Assembly: GCA_012518745.1 (NCBI GenBank)
Contig: JAAYRM010000016.1
Span: forward strand, 1 to 6,511
DNA: 6,511 nt
From: Tissierellia bacterium
Lineage (GTDB): Bacteria > Bacillota > Clostridia > Tissierellales > Tepidimicrobiaceae
Direction of reading: 5' to 3'
The translations under genes were made by a program, and so were the position numbers. Within the stretch, counting starts at the first letter, position 1; each line of letters opens with the position of its first letter. The notes under the pieces were generated by a model. The model saw only the letters and a program-made list of their open reading frames with translations. It did not search any database and had not been told where the DNA came from. Of this stretch, positions 1 to 6,511 are shown in pieces.

Positions 1-1
1 C

Positions 2-3000
2 GGCTATGGAGAGGAATTTATAAAGGCTGCATTGGGTATAGATGTGGGCGAAGTGGAGACCATGGCCCATTACAAGGCGGCACATTTCTTCCAGCCCGAG
101 GTGGATTTCATATTGGATATCGGTGGACAGGATATGAAGAGTATGAAGATAGAGGACGGGGTTATAAATAGCATACATCTGAATGAGGCCTGTTCTTCGG
201 GGACCGGCTCGTTCTTGGAGACCTTTGCCCATTCGCTGGATATGTCCGTGGAGGAATTTTTGAACAAAGGGCTATTGGCGGAAAATCCCGTAGACCTGGG
301 TTCCCGCTGTACCGTATTCATGAATTCCAAGGTGAGGCAGGCCCAAAAGGAAGGGGCTACGGTTGGCGATATAGCTGCAGGGCTTTCTTACTCGGTTATA
401 AGGAATGCCATCGAAAAGGTTATAAAACTGAAGGATCCAAAGGACCTAGGCGAGAATATAGTGGTTCAGGGGGGTACCTTCTATGGGGATGCTATCCTCA
501 GAGCGTTTGAACTACTTTCGGAACGACAGGTGGTTAGGCCGGATATACCTGGGTTAATGGGCGCATTGGGAGCAGCCCTAATTGCAAAGGAAAGACAACA
601 GGAGGGTATGGAATCCAATATAATACGACCGGATAGACTGGGTGATTTCAGCTATGAGACTAGAACAGCTAATTGCGGTAGGTGTGGCAATAACTGTCTA
701 TTGTCCATAAATCTATTCTCCGATGGTGAAAGGTATATGACTGGCAATAGATGTGAAAAGGCTGCTGGAATAAAGAGAAGTGGCGAGGATGTTCCAAACC
801 TATATGAATATAAATACCATAGGACATTTGACTATGTACCCTTGCCGGAGGATGAGGCTATCAGGGGGACGGTGGGAATACCGAGGGTATTGAATATGTA
901 CGAGAACTACCCATTCTGGCATACCTTCTTTACTGAACTGGGCTTTAGGGTGGAATTGTCTACTGAATCCACTAGGGAAGTATATGAAAGGGGTATATCC
1001 TCTATCCCTAGCGAAACTGCATGCTATCCAGCTAAGATATCCCATGGACATATCATGGATTTGATAGAGAAGGATGTGAACTTCATCTTCTATCCATCGA
1101 TATTCTATGAGCATAGGGAGGATGATGGGGCGGATAACCATCTCAACTGTCCCGTTGTAATAGGTTATTCGGAGGTAATAAAGCATAACGTAGATGAGGT
1201 AATGGATGAGGATCTATTGTTCTTGAATCCATTCGTATCCTTCGATGATAGGAGGGGTTTATTCAATAGACTTAGAGATGAGCTGGAAGGATTCGAGATA
1301 CCCAATAGGGAGATGAGAAGGGCGGTAAATAGCGCCTGGGATGAGTTGATGGCCTATAGGGAGGATATAAGGCGGGAAGGAGAAAGAATCCTTCACACCA
1401 TGGAGGAACGGGGGATTAGGGGCATAGTATTGGCTGGCAGACCCTATCATATAGATCCCGCGATCAACCATGGGATCCCCGAGCTCATTAAATCCCTTGG
1501 GATGGCAGTTCTAACCGAGGACTCCGTTGCGCATCTAGCGAATCTCGAAAGACCCCTCAGGGTATTGGATCAATGGACCTATCATTCTAGATTATATAGG
1601 GCGGCATTCTTCACGGCTACCCGGGAGAATCTAGAGCTAATCCAGCTGAATTCATTTGGCTGTGGTTTGGATGCTGTTACCACCGATCAGGTGGAGGAGA
1701 TATTGAACGATCATGGCAAGATATATACGGTTCTAAAGATAGATGAGATAAGTAACTTGGGTGCGGCTAAGATCCGATTGAGGTCCTTGGAGGCGGCATT
1801 GCGAGAGAGGGTCAAGGATAGGGTTAAGATCGAAGGCTCCTATAAGCCCGTAAAAAAGGTGCCCTTCACTAAAGAGATGAAAAAAGATCATACCATTTTG
1901 GTACCCCAGATGGCACCTATCCACTTTGAAATATTGGGGGAGGCACTCAATAGCTGTGGTTATAATTTGGAATTCTTGCCCGCTGCTGATCCGAAGGCTA
2001 TCGATGAGGGATTGAAATATGTCAATAACGATGCATGCTATCCTTCCATAATAACCATCGGTCAATATATAGTGGCGTTGAAATCTGGAAAATATGACTT
2101 GGATAATGTATCCCTATTGATGAGTCAGACCGGTGGGGTATGCAGGGCTTCCAACTATGTAGGATTTATAAGGAGGGCCCTGGAGAGCGCAGGCTTCAAG
2201 GATATCCCGGTGATTGCGGTATCTACCCAAGGGATAGAGAGCAACCCAGGATTTACTTATACATTGGAGATGGCTAGAAAGGGAATAATGTCCGTTCTAT
2301 ATGGGGATCTGATAATGAGGCTATTATATAGGGTTAGACCCTATGAAAAGATATGCGGCTCAGCAAACCTATTGGCTGAGCATTGGATTAAAAGATGCAA
2401 GGAATCGGTAATCATCGGTGATAGGAAGGAATATATTGAAAATGTTCAGCAGATGGTTAAGGATTTCGATGAGTTGGAGATAGATGAGGACTTAATCAAA
2501 CCTAGGGTGGGGATTGTAGGGGAGATCCTCGTAAAATATCATCCCATGGCCAATAATAATTTAGTGGGTATATTGGAATCCGAGGGAGCGGAGGCAGTAG
2601 TGCCGGATTTAACCGATTTCCTGATGTATTCCAGCTATAACGCAACCTATAAATATGAGAAACTATCCAAGGGTCTATTGCCTAAGATAGGAAGCGATAT
2701 AGCCATAAGATATATCGAATACTATAGGAAACCCGTAAGGGAGGAGTTGAGAGAATCCGATAGATTCTACGAGCCCTTGACCGTAGAGCAGTTGGTGGAG
2801 GAGGCGGAAAGGTTGGTATCCATAGGAAATCAATATGGAGAGGGTTGGTTGCTCACAGCCGAGATGTTGGAATTGATTCAGGATGATGCTGAGAATATAG
2901 TGTTGGTTCAGCCCTTTGCCTGCTTGCCGAATCATATAACTGGAAAAGGGGTAATAAAGGCTATCAGAAACCTATATTCGCAGGCCAATATAGTTGCTAT

Positions 3001-3148
3001 AGACTATGATCCGGGGGCAAGCGAGGTCAATCAGCTGAATAGGATAAAATTGATGCTCTCCGCGGCCCATGATAATGTAAAGGGTAGACAGGAAAAGGCA
3101 AAGTATAGGAAGAACAAATTGTTGAAAGCTCATAATGGAAAGTCCTAA
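2..3148 (+). CDS. 2-hydroxyacyl-CoA dehydratase activase / dehydratase-like fusion protein (YjiL-like), 5'-partial
   Basis: The reading frame is already open at base 2 and reads GYGEEFIKAAL before the first possible start (TTG at 32). That stretch is conserved family sequence, so the true start lies upstream. About 1,048 residues are visible; from memory full-length relatives run near 1,400, so roughly 350-400 are missing. Domains in order: the end of an ASKHA-type BcrAD/BadFG ATPase (DIGGQD at 116-133; GTGSF just after Cys 191; QGGTFYGDA near 470), a cysteine cluster, a DUF2229 region (about 875-1500), and an HgdB-like region (about 1880-3000). Cysteines at 191 and 308 are 39 residues apart, matching the two [4Fe-4S] ligands of HgdC (Cys127/Cys166). 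More cysteines at 674, 683, 695 and 752 form CxxCxxxC...C; others lie at 1022, 2036, 2141 and 2921. Family knowledge: such cytoplasmic activases use ATP hydrolysis to push low-potential electrons into a dehydratase. The substrate is unknown. It is followed by a terminator, so probably ends its operon. Confidence 0.93.
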   Translation, partial: GYGEEFIKAALGIDVGEVETMAHYKAAHFFQPEVDFILDIGGQDMKSMKIEDGVINSIHLNEACSSGTGSFLETFAHSLDMSVEEFLNKGLLAENPVDLGSRCTVFMNSKVRQAQKEGATVGDIAAGLSYSVIRNAIEKVIKLKDPKDLGENIVVQGGTFYGDAILRAFELLSERQVVRPDIPGLMGALGAALIAKERQQEGMESNIIRPDRLGDFSYETRTANCGRCGNNCLLSINLFSDGERYMTGNRCEKAAGIKRSGEDVPNLYEYKYHRTFDYVPLPEDEAIRGTVGIPRVLNMYENYPFWHTFFTELGFRVELSTESTREVYERGISSIPSETACYPAKISHGHIMDLIEKDVNFIFYPSIFYEHREDDGADNHLNCPVVIGYSEVIKHNVDEVMDEDLLFLNPFVSFDDRRGLFNRLRDELEGFEIPNREMRRAVNSAWDELMAYREDIRREGERILHTMEERGIRGIVLAGRPYHIDPAINHGIPELIKSLGMAVLTEDSVAHLANLERPLRVLDQWTYHSRLYRAAFFTATRENLELIQLNSFGCGLDAVTTDQVEEILNDHGKIYTVLKIDEISNLGAAKIRLRSLEAALRERVKDRVKIEGSYKPVKKVPFTKEMKKDHTILVPQMAPIHFEILGEALNSCGYNLEFLPAADPKAIDEGLKYVNNDACYPSIITIGQYIVALKSGKYDLDNVSLLMSQTGGVCRASNYVGFIRRALESAGFKDIPVIAVSTQGIESNPGFTYTLEMARKGIMSVLYGDLIMRLLYRVRPYEKICGSANLLAEHWIKRCKESVIIGDRKEYIENVQQMVKDFDELEIDEDLIKPRVGIVGEILVKYHPMANNNLVGILESEGAEAVVPDLTDFLMYSSYNATYKYEKLSKGLLPKIGSDIAIRYIEYYRKPVREELRESDRFYEPLTVEQLVEEAERLVSIGNQYGEGWLLTAEMLELIQDDAENIVLVQPFACLPNHITGKGVIKAIRNLYSQANIVAIDYDPGASEVNQLNRIKLMLSAAHDNVKGRQEKAKYRKNKLLKAHNGKS

Positions 3149-3151
3149 TAG

Positions 3152-3190
3152 TATCTGGATGGGGATCTAACCCTGTCCAGATATTTTGTT
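3152..3190 (+). terminator. Rho-independent terminator after the activase gene
   Basis: The left arm (3152-3164) and right arm (3171-3183) form a 13-bp stem: 8 perfect outer pairs (TATCTGGA/TCCAGATA), two G-U wobbles and three G-C pairs, closed by the 6-base loop ATCTAA. TTTTGTTTATTT follows at once. It begins 4 bases after the TAA stop, so it should end the activase transcript and separate it from the AraC-GH39 gene. Confidence 0.9.
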
Positions 3191-3209
3191 TATTTGCCCA
3201 GCTCAGTGG

Positions 3210-3255
3210 TAAATAATGCCTTTGGCCTAGAAATTGTCATAATTTAGGATATAAT
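3210..3255 (+). promoter_or_regulatory. Probable promoter (TATAAT) with candidate operator for the AraC-GH39 gene
   Basis: A perfect TATAAT lies at 3250-3255, 38 bases before the GTG start. No good -35 is correctly spaced: TTGTCA at 3234-3239 is only 10 bases upstream and TTGGCC at 3222-3227 is 22 upstream. A weak -35 would fit a promoter that needs an activator. Just upstream, TAAATAATG (3210-3218) and CATAATTTA (3238-3246) form an inverted repeat matching at 8 of 9 positions, and the shorter repeat AAATT/AATTT (3231-3245) is nested at its right side. These could be a regulator site, possibly for the AraC protein itself. The -10 box is fairly convincing; the operator is inference in AT-rich DNA. 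Confidence 0.5.
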
Positions 3256-3282
3256 AGACATAGATGATATAGAAAACAAACC

Positions 3283-3290
3283 GGGGTGAT
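3283..3290 (+). promoter_or_regulatory. Ribosome binding site fixing the GTG start of the AraC-GH39 gene
   Basis: GGGGTGAT includes GGTGAT, which pairs with the extended anti-Shine-Dalgarno end of 16S rRNA. It ends 3 bases before the GTG at 3294. The next in-frame ATG, at 3345, lies inside the conserved cupin fold and has no comparable site upstream, so GTG 3294 is the better start. Confidence 0.8.
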
Positions 3291-3293
3291 TGG

Positions 3294-5825
3294 GTGGAAT
3301 ATACATATGAGGTAGTACGGAGGGAAGCTGGGCTGCCCCTGAAGATGATAATTCATTCAGTAGATGGATTTCAAACGCATTGGCATAATGAGCTTGAGCT
3401 TCTATTGGTATTGGATGGGAGTATAGATATTCGGGTAGGCAGTAAAGACTATCGCCTTAAAGAAGGTGATTTGATATTGGTGAACCCAAATGAACTACAT
3501 AGTACCAAGAAGACGGGCGAGGATAATATATTATTGGCGGCACAGATAGATCCCAATTTCTATAATAGCTGCTTTGCCAATTTCAGCAGTATCAATTTCG
3601 ATTGTAAATCCTTCAAGCATTCGGAAGAGGAGCAGGGAAGGTTTGATACAATAAGGCGCTATATGGCTAGGATGGCCTGGGAGCTGAATAAGAGGGCCAA
3701 GGGGTATAGGCTTCAGGTGAGGAGCTATATGAACTTATTGGGGGTCCACCTGCTAAACGAATTTGACTATAGCATACCCGAGGAACAGGATGGAGAGTTA
3801 ACGGATAAGGACTTTATGAGGTTGAAACGCATAATAAGGTATATAGATAGAAATAGCAATAGGAAGATAACATTGGATGAGGTTGCCGAAAGGGAACATT
3901 TCAACTATTACTACCTCTCCCATTTCATAAAGGACAAGCTAGGGATGTCATTCCAGGACTATTTAAGGGGAAAGAGATTGAACGATGCATTGGAGATGCT
4001 GGTAAAGACGGAGAAGGGAATTACCGAAATAGCCTATGAATGTGGTTTCCCCAATATGAATTCCTTCAATCAATCCTTTAGGGATACCTATGGTTGTACC
4101 CCGGGAGAATACAGGGAGAGACATCATGGCTATTCTAGGTTCGACGATTCCAAGGAAGTTAAGGGCTATCTGGATGTGGATAGGAATACCGGATTGGAAA
4201 AACTATTCACCTATATAGAATTGGATGAATATAGGCCAGAGGATATAAGCGTTAACAGGGGTATGATCGAGAGTATATACATAGATAGAGCCGCTAGAGG
4301 AAAGAAAACCCATAGCCATTGGAATAACTTGATAACCTTTGGACGGGCAAGGGAGGGCTTAGGGGCTAATTGGCAGGAGCAGCTGAAAGGCATGCAGAAG
4401 GATATCGGGTTTAAATACATACGATTTCATGGGATCTTCAATGATGAGATGATGGTCTACAATACTTCGCCCGAGGGGACAGTGGAATACAATTGGACCT
4501 ATGTGGATGAATTGTTCGATTTCCTCCTGAGCATAGGACTTAAACCATTTGTGGAACTCGGATTTATGCCTTCGGAATTGGGCAGATCCGATGACACCAT
4601 ATTCTGGTGGGCGGGCAATATATCTCCACCCAAGGATATGGAACAGTGGACTAGCCTGGTAACTGAATTTATAAGGCATTGTATAAATAGATATGGGATG
4701 GATGAGGTGAAGAGCTGGTATTTCGAGGTATGGAATGAACCGGAACTTAGATATATCTTCTGGGCGGGAACCCAGGAGGAATATTTTGAGTTCTATAGAG
4801 CAACCGTATTGGCGATCAAATCCATATCTAGGAGGCTTAGGGTAGGCGGGCCATCCATAACCCATGGCAATATATTGGGTAGTTCCTGGTTGGATGAATT
4901 CCTAGTATTTTGTAGGGATGGCAAGGTGCCATTGGATTTTCTATCGGTGCATATATATCCAGAATATACTCCTAGCGAGGATATAGATAAGGCTATAATG
5001 GAAATTAAGAATGGAATAGGTATATCGGAATTGCTGCCCAGGGTCAGACGGGTATATTATGGTATGGATCATGTTTCAAATACCATGGAGGTTATACATG
5101 AGAAGATAAACACCTATCTGGACCGTAATTTGGATGTGCATGTAACTGAATGGAATGCATCTTCACAATTTGGTAATCTGATACATGATACATGCTATAC
5201 CGCAATCTATATAATCAAGAACGTATTGGAATCCATGGGGAAGGTGGAATCCCTGGGCTATTGGACTTTCACCGATATATTTGAGGAGAACAAATTGGGC
5301 ATATCGCATTTCCATGGGGGATTTGGATTGATTAACAAGGATGGATTGAAAAAGCCTTCCTATTATGCTTATCTACTATTATCCAAGTTGGGCGATGAGA
5401 TAATAGAACAGGGGGATGATTATATAGTCACTAGATCCGGAGATGATATTCAGATATTGGGCTATAACTATATATATTTTGATAATTTGTTCCTATCTGG
5501 CGAGGTTTCGCATATATCCCATCATGATAGATATTCCATATATGAGCATAAGGATACAAAAGTGATGGAATTTAATATAGAGAATATCTCGGGGGATTAC
5601 AGGATAACTAATTACAAACTAAATAGGGAAAGTGGCTCTACATTGGATGCATGGATCGATATAGGGGCCCCGGAGAATATGAGTAGGGAGGAGATAGAAT
5701 ACCTGCAGGGTAAGGGCCATCCCGACATAATGGTTGAGCATGGAAAATTGGATGGAAGATATAAGGTGGAATGCAATATACCAGTGCATGGGGCGGAGAT
5801 GATTATATTAAAAAGAAAACTGTGA
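3294..5825 (+). CDS. AraC-family regulator fused to GH39 beta-xylosidase-like glycoside hydrolase
   Basis: An 843-residue protein in three parts. Residues about 1-100 form an AraC-type cupin (HWHNE at 29-33, H69 in NELHS). Residues about 175-280 are the two-helix AraC DNA-binding domain (first helix-turn-helix about 192-217, second about 243-273 with GCTPGEYR at its end). Residues about 320-843 are a GH39 enzyme: NWQEQLKGMQKDIGFKYIR at 359-377 is typical of XynB-type xylosidases, WNEP at 480-483 carries the acid/base Glu482, TEW at 618-620 carries the nucleophile Glu619, and a C-terminal beta-sandwich closes the protein. GH39 enzymes are retaining glycosidases, mostly beta-xylosidases. There is no signal peptide or membrane segment, so it should act in the cytoplasm on imported oligosaccharides. 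Two roles are possible: a sensor whose glycosidase fold binds or cleaves the inducer, or an enzyme that controls its own locus. Domain calls are firm; xylose specificity is inferred. It has its own promoter region and no partner gene in view. Confidence 0.93.
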   Translation: MEYTYEVVRREAGLPLKMIIHSVDGFQTHWHNELELLLVLDGSIDIRVGSKDYRLKEGDLILVNPNELHSTKKTGEDNILLAAQIDPNFYNSCFANFSSINFDCKSFKHSEEEQGRFDTIRRYMARMAWELNKRAKGYRLQVRSYMNLLGVHLLNEFDYSIPEEQDGELTDKDFMRLKRIIRYIDRNSNRKITLDEVAEREHFNYYYLSHFIKDKLGMSFQDYLRGKRLNDALEMLVKTEKGITEIAYECGFPNMNSFNQSFRDTYGCTPGEYRERHHGYSRFDDSKEVKGYLDVDRNTGLEKLFTYIELDEYRPEDISVNRGMIESIYIDRAARGKKTHSHWNNLITFGRAREGLGANWQEQLKGMQKDIGFKYIRFHGIFNDEMMVYNTSPEGTVEYNWTYVDELFDFLLSIGLKPFVELGFMPSELGRSDDTIFWWAGNISPPKDMEQWTSLVTEFIRHCINRYGMDEVKSWYFEVWNEPELRYIFWAGTQEEYFEFYRATVLAIKSISRRLRVGGPSITHGNILGSSWLDEFLVFCRDGKVPLDFLSVHIYPEYTPSEDIDKAIMEIKNGIGISELLPRVRRVYYGMDHVSNTMEVIHEKINTYLDRNLDVHVTEWNASSQFGNLIHDTCYTAIYIIKNVLESMGKVESLGYWTFTDIFEENKLGISHFHGGFGLINKDGLKKPSYYAYLLLSKLGDEIIEQGDDYIVTRSGDDIQILGYNYIYFDNLFLSGEVSHISHHDRYSIYEHKDTKVMEFNIENISGDYRITNYKLNRESGSTLDAWIDIGAPENMSREEIEYLQGKGHPDIMVEHGKLDGRYKVECNIPVHGAEMIILKRKL

Positions 5826-6018
5826 TGATAAGATAGATGAGGGCATTATAAATGGGTCCATGGTTTAAGATATGGTCAGGTATGATTGCAACTTAACAAA
5901 AAATGATATAGATAAAAACAAAAAAGTAGAAGACATTCAGGAATGGAATCATTACAATATTAGTACTGAGTAAGTATGAATTTTATATTTGCTTTGGTAT
6001 ATATTATATTAAATTGTA
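5826..6018. other. AT-rich intergenic region without a clear terminator
   Basis: This stretch separates the AraC-GH39 stop from the ribosome binding site of the secreted protein gene. I see no stem-loop followed by a T run, so how the upstream transcript ends is unclear. A small inverted repeat, CATTC-AG-GAATG, lies at 5934-5945. TATATT-like -10 boxes occur at 5984-5989 and 6005-6010 but none has a convincing -35, so a promoter for the next gene probably lies here without being placeable. No coding signal stands out. Confidence 0.5.
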
Positions 6019-6024
6019 GGGGGG
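6019..6024 (+). promoter_or_regulatory. Ribosome binding site selecting the TTG start at 6030
   Basis: A run of six G residues, preceded by TA, sits 5 bases before TTG 6030. The in-frame ATG at 5976 has no such site before it and would add 18 residues that spoil the signal peptide. The TTG start gives a textbook one (MKIFNK, then a hydrophobic core). Confidence 0.75.
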
Positions 6025-6029
6025 ATATT

Positions 6030-6401
6030 TTGAAGATTTTTAATAAGATTGAATTTAAATTGAGTATAGTTATAATATTGGCATTGTTGCTTCAGGTCTT
6101 TATGCCGGTGATTGAGAACTATGTCTATGCAAGGGAAGAGGTTGAGGCGGAAGATATTGAAGCGGAAATGGATGAATTTGATGAAGTAGATGAACCGGAC
6201 AATCCAGTAGAGGATGCAGAGTATTTGGAAGAGGATATTGAGGAAGCTGAGGAGGTAGAAGAGGAGCAGGAGGATGTAGGGGAAGGGGAATCAACGGTTA
6301 AACCGTTAGCAAGGTCTATGGGGATTCTTTCAGACCCACCAAAAGACCTGGGAGATATATTTACTTCTGTAAAGCTTCTATTAAATGAGGATATTGCATA
6401 A
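6030..6401 (+). CDS. Secreted, highly acidic protein; probable truncated N-terminus of a surface protein
   Basis: From TTG 6030 this is 123 residues. Residues 1-34 are a signal peptide: basic N-region MKIFNK, hydrophobic core about 11-28, and likely cleavage after VYA (32-34, fitting the -3/-1 rule). Residues 36-87 hold 31 Asp or Glu out of 52, with no Lys or Arg, and are probably disordered. Residues 88-123 return to normal composition and include DLGDIFTSVKLLLNED at 106-121. That resembles the opening strand of Ig-like domains in Gram-positive adhesins and Cna/SpaA-type proteins, but this is a weak, from-memory resemblance. The protein stops inside what looks like the start of a domain, and there is no sorting signal or transmembrane anchor. 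It may be a remnant of a much longer gene cut by an insertion or nonsense change, or a genuine short acidic exported protein. AGG and ATA codons are scarcer than in the two upstream genes. Existence as a coding region is likely; function is unknown. Confidence 0.7.
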   Translation: MKIFNKIEFKLSIVIILALLLQVFMPVIENYVYAREEVEAEDIEAEMDEFDEVDEPDNPVEDAEYLEEDIEEAEEVEEEQEDVGEGESTVKPLARSMGILSDPPKDLGDIFTSVKLLLNEDIA

Positions 6402-6422
6402 TTCAAGATGTGTTCTCAAAAC

Positions 6423-6434
6423 TGCAACGTTGCA
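6423..6434. repeat. 12-base perfect palindrome TGCAACGTTGCA
   Basis: TGCAACGTTGCA reads the same on both strands. With no loop it would make a poor RNA hairpin, so a dimeric protein-binding site or a site at a mobile-element end is more natural. It lies immediately before the larger hairpin. Confidence 0.6.
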
Positions 6435-6476
6435 CCACATGTAGTGCCCAAAAAATAATCCATGCACTATATATGG
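6435..6476. repeat. Stem-loop: 13-bp imperfect stem with 16-base loop
   Basis: Arms at 6435-6447 and 6464-6476 pair at 12 of 13 positions, counting one G-U wobble (6441-6470), with one C-A mismatch (6438-6473). The loop at 6448-6463 is A-rich. No T run follows on the + strand, so it is not a standard terminator of the preceding gene. An attenuator, regulatory RNA element or transposon-end hairpin remain possible. Confidence 0.55.
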
Positions 6477-6511
6477 ACTGTATCTATAAAAAAGTTTAAT
6501 ATGCAATTTCC

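Larger units (their letters stand above)
6402..6511. other. Structured non-coding segment at the window end
   Basis: No reading frame here looks like a protein. The + frames contain stops or give short cysteine-rich translations unlike a continuation of the secreted gene. A reverse frame open from 6511 down to the stop at 6381-6383 has no ribosome binding site or recognisable motif in view. The segment carries a palindrome and a hairpin, listed separately. It could be the end of a mobile element, the leader of a gene beyond the window, or plain spacer. Confidence 0.4.

Noticed and set aside
32..34. TTG at 32 as the true start of the activase gene
   Set aside because: The frame stays open to base 2 and the ten upstream residues match the conserved family sequence, while essential ASKHA motifs would be missing from a start at 32.
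4359..4865. A 168-residue reverse-strand reading frame inside the GH39 region
   Set aside because: It lies wholly opposite conserved GH39 sequence including the acid/base glutamate, and has no motif or ribosome binding site of its own.
5976..6029. Upstream ATG at 5976 as the start of the secreted protein
   Set aside because: No ribosome binding site precedes it, and the added residues disrupt the signal peptide. TTG 6030 has a six-G site 5 bases upstream.
6100..6406. Reverse-strand reading frames of 64 and 93 residues over the acidic region
   Set aside because: Their Pro/Leu/His-rich and Ser-rich compositions are what GAA/GAG/GAT codons give when read on the other strand; there is no start signal or domain.
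6430..6459. Promoter-like pair TTGCAC and AATAAT with an 18-base spacer
   Set aside because: The -35 matches consensus at only 3 of 6 positions, both boxes overlap the palindrome and hairpin, and no downstream gene is visible to support it.
6402..6496. Frameshifted continuation of the secreted protein past its stop
   Set aside because: The alternative + frames give short, cysteine-rich or quickly terminated translations unlike the preceding protein.

Overview
The window looks like chromosome of an anaerobic Gram-positive bacterium of the Clostridia (Bacillota). Three things point there: a giant fused 2-hydroxyacyl-CoA dehydratase activase, a family typical of strict anaerobes; an AraC regulator fused to a GH39 beta-xylosidase-like enzyme; and strong GGGG-type ribosome binding sites with GTG and TTG starts. 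Both large genes are rich in ATA and AGG codons and avoid CGN arginine codons. The genus cannot be fixed from this sequence; a plant-polysaccharide-degrading, possibly thermophilic clostridium is only a guess.

Layout, all on the + strand. (1) Bases 2-3148 hold the 3' three quarters of an activase/dehydratase fusion protein whose start lies upstream of the window. A well-formed intrinsic terminator at 3152-3190 ends this unit. (2) A 145-base gap carries a TATAAT box, an inverted repeat that could be an operator, and a good ribosome binding site. It leads into a GTG-started 843-residue protein (3294-5825) that joins an AraC-type cupin and DNA-binding module to a complete GH39 glycosidase with both catalytic glutamates present. 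(3) A 204-base AT-rich gap follows, with no clear terminator. (4) Bases 6030-6401 encode a 123-residue TTG-started protein with a signal peptide, a very acidic segment and a short tail that ends abruptly. It reads like the N-terminus of a longer secreted surface protein. (5) The last 110 bases have no convincing gene but hold a 12-base perfect palindrome, a 13-bp hairpin with one mismatch and one wobble pair, and a weak inverted repeat bracketing the segment.

The three genes look like separate transcription units and not one pathway. The first is redox or CoA-ester chemistry, the second is intracellular pentoside sensing or hydrolysis coupled to gene control, and the third is a cell-surface product. 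The items most worth a second look are the enzyme-regulator fusion and the abrupt end of the secreted gene beside a structured non-coding segment.
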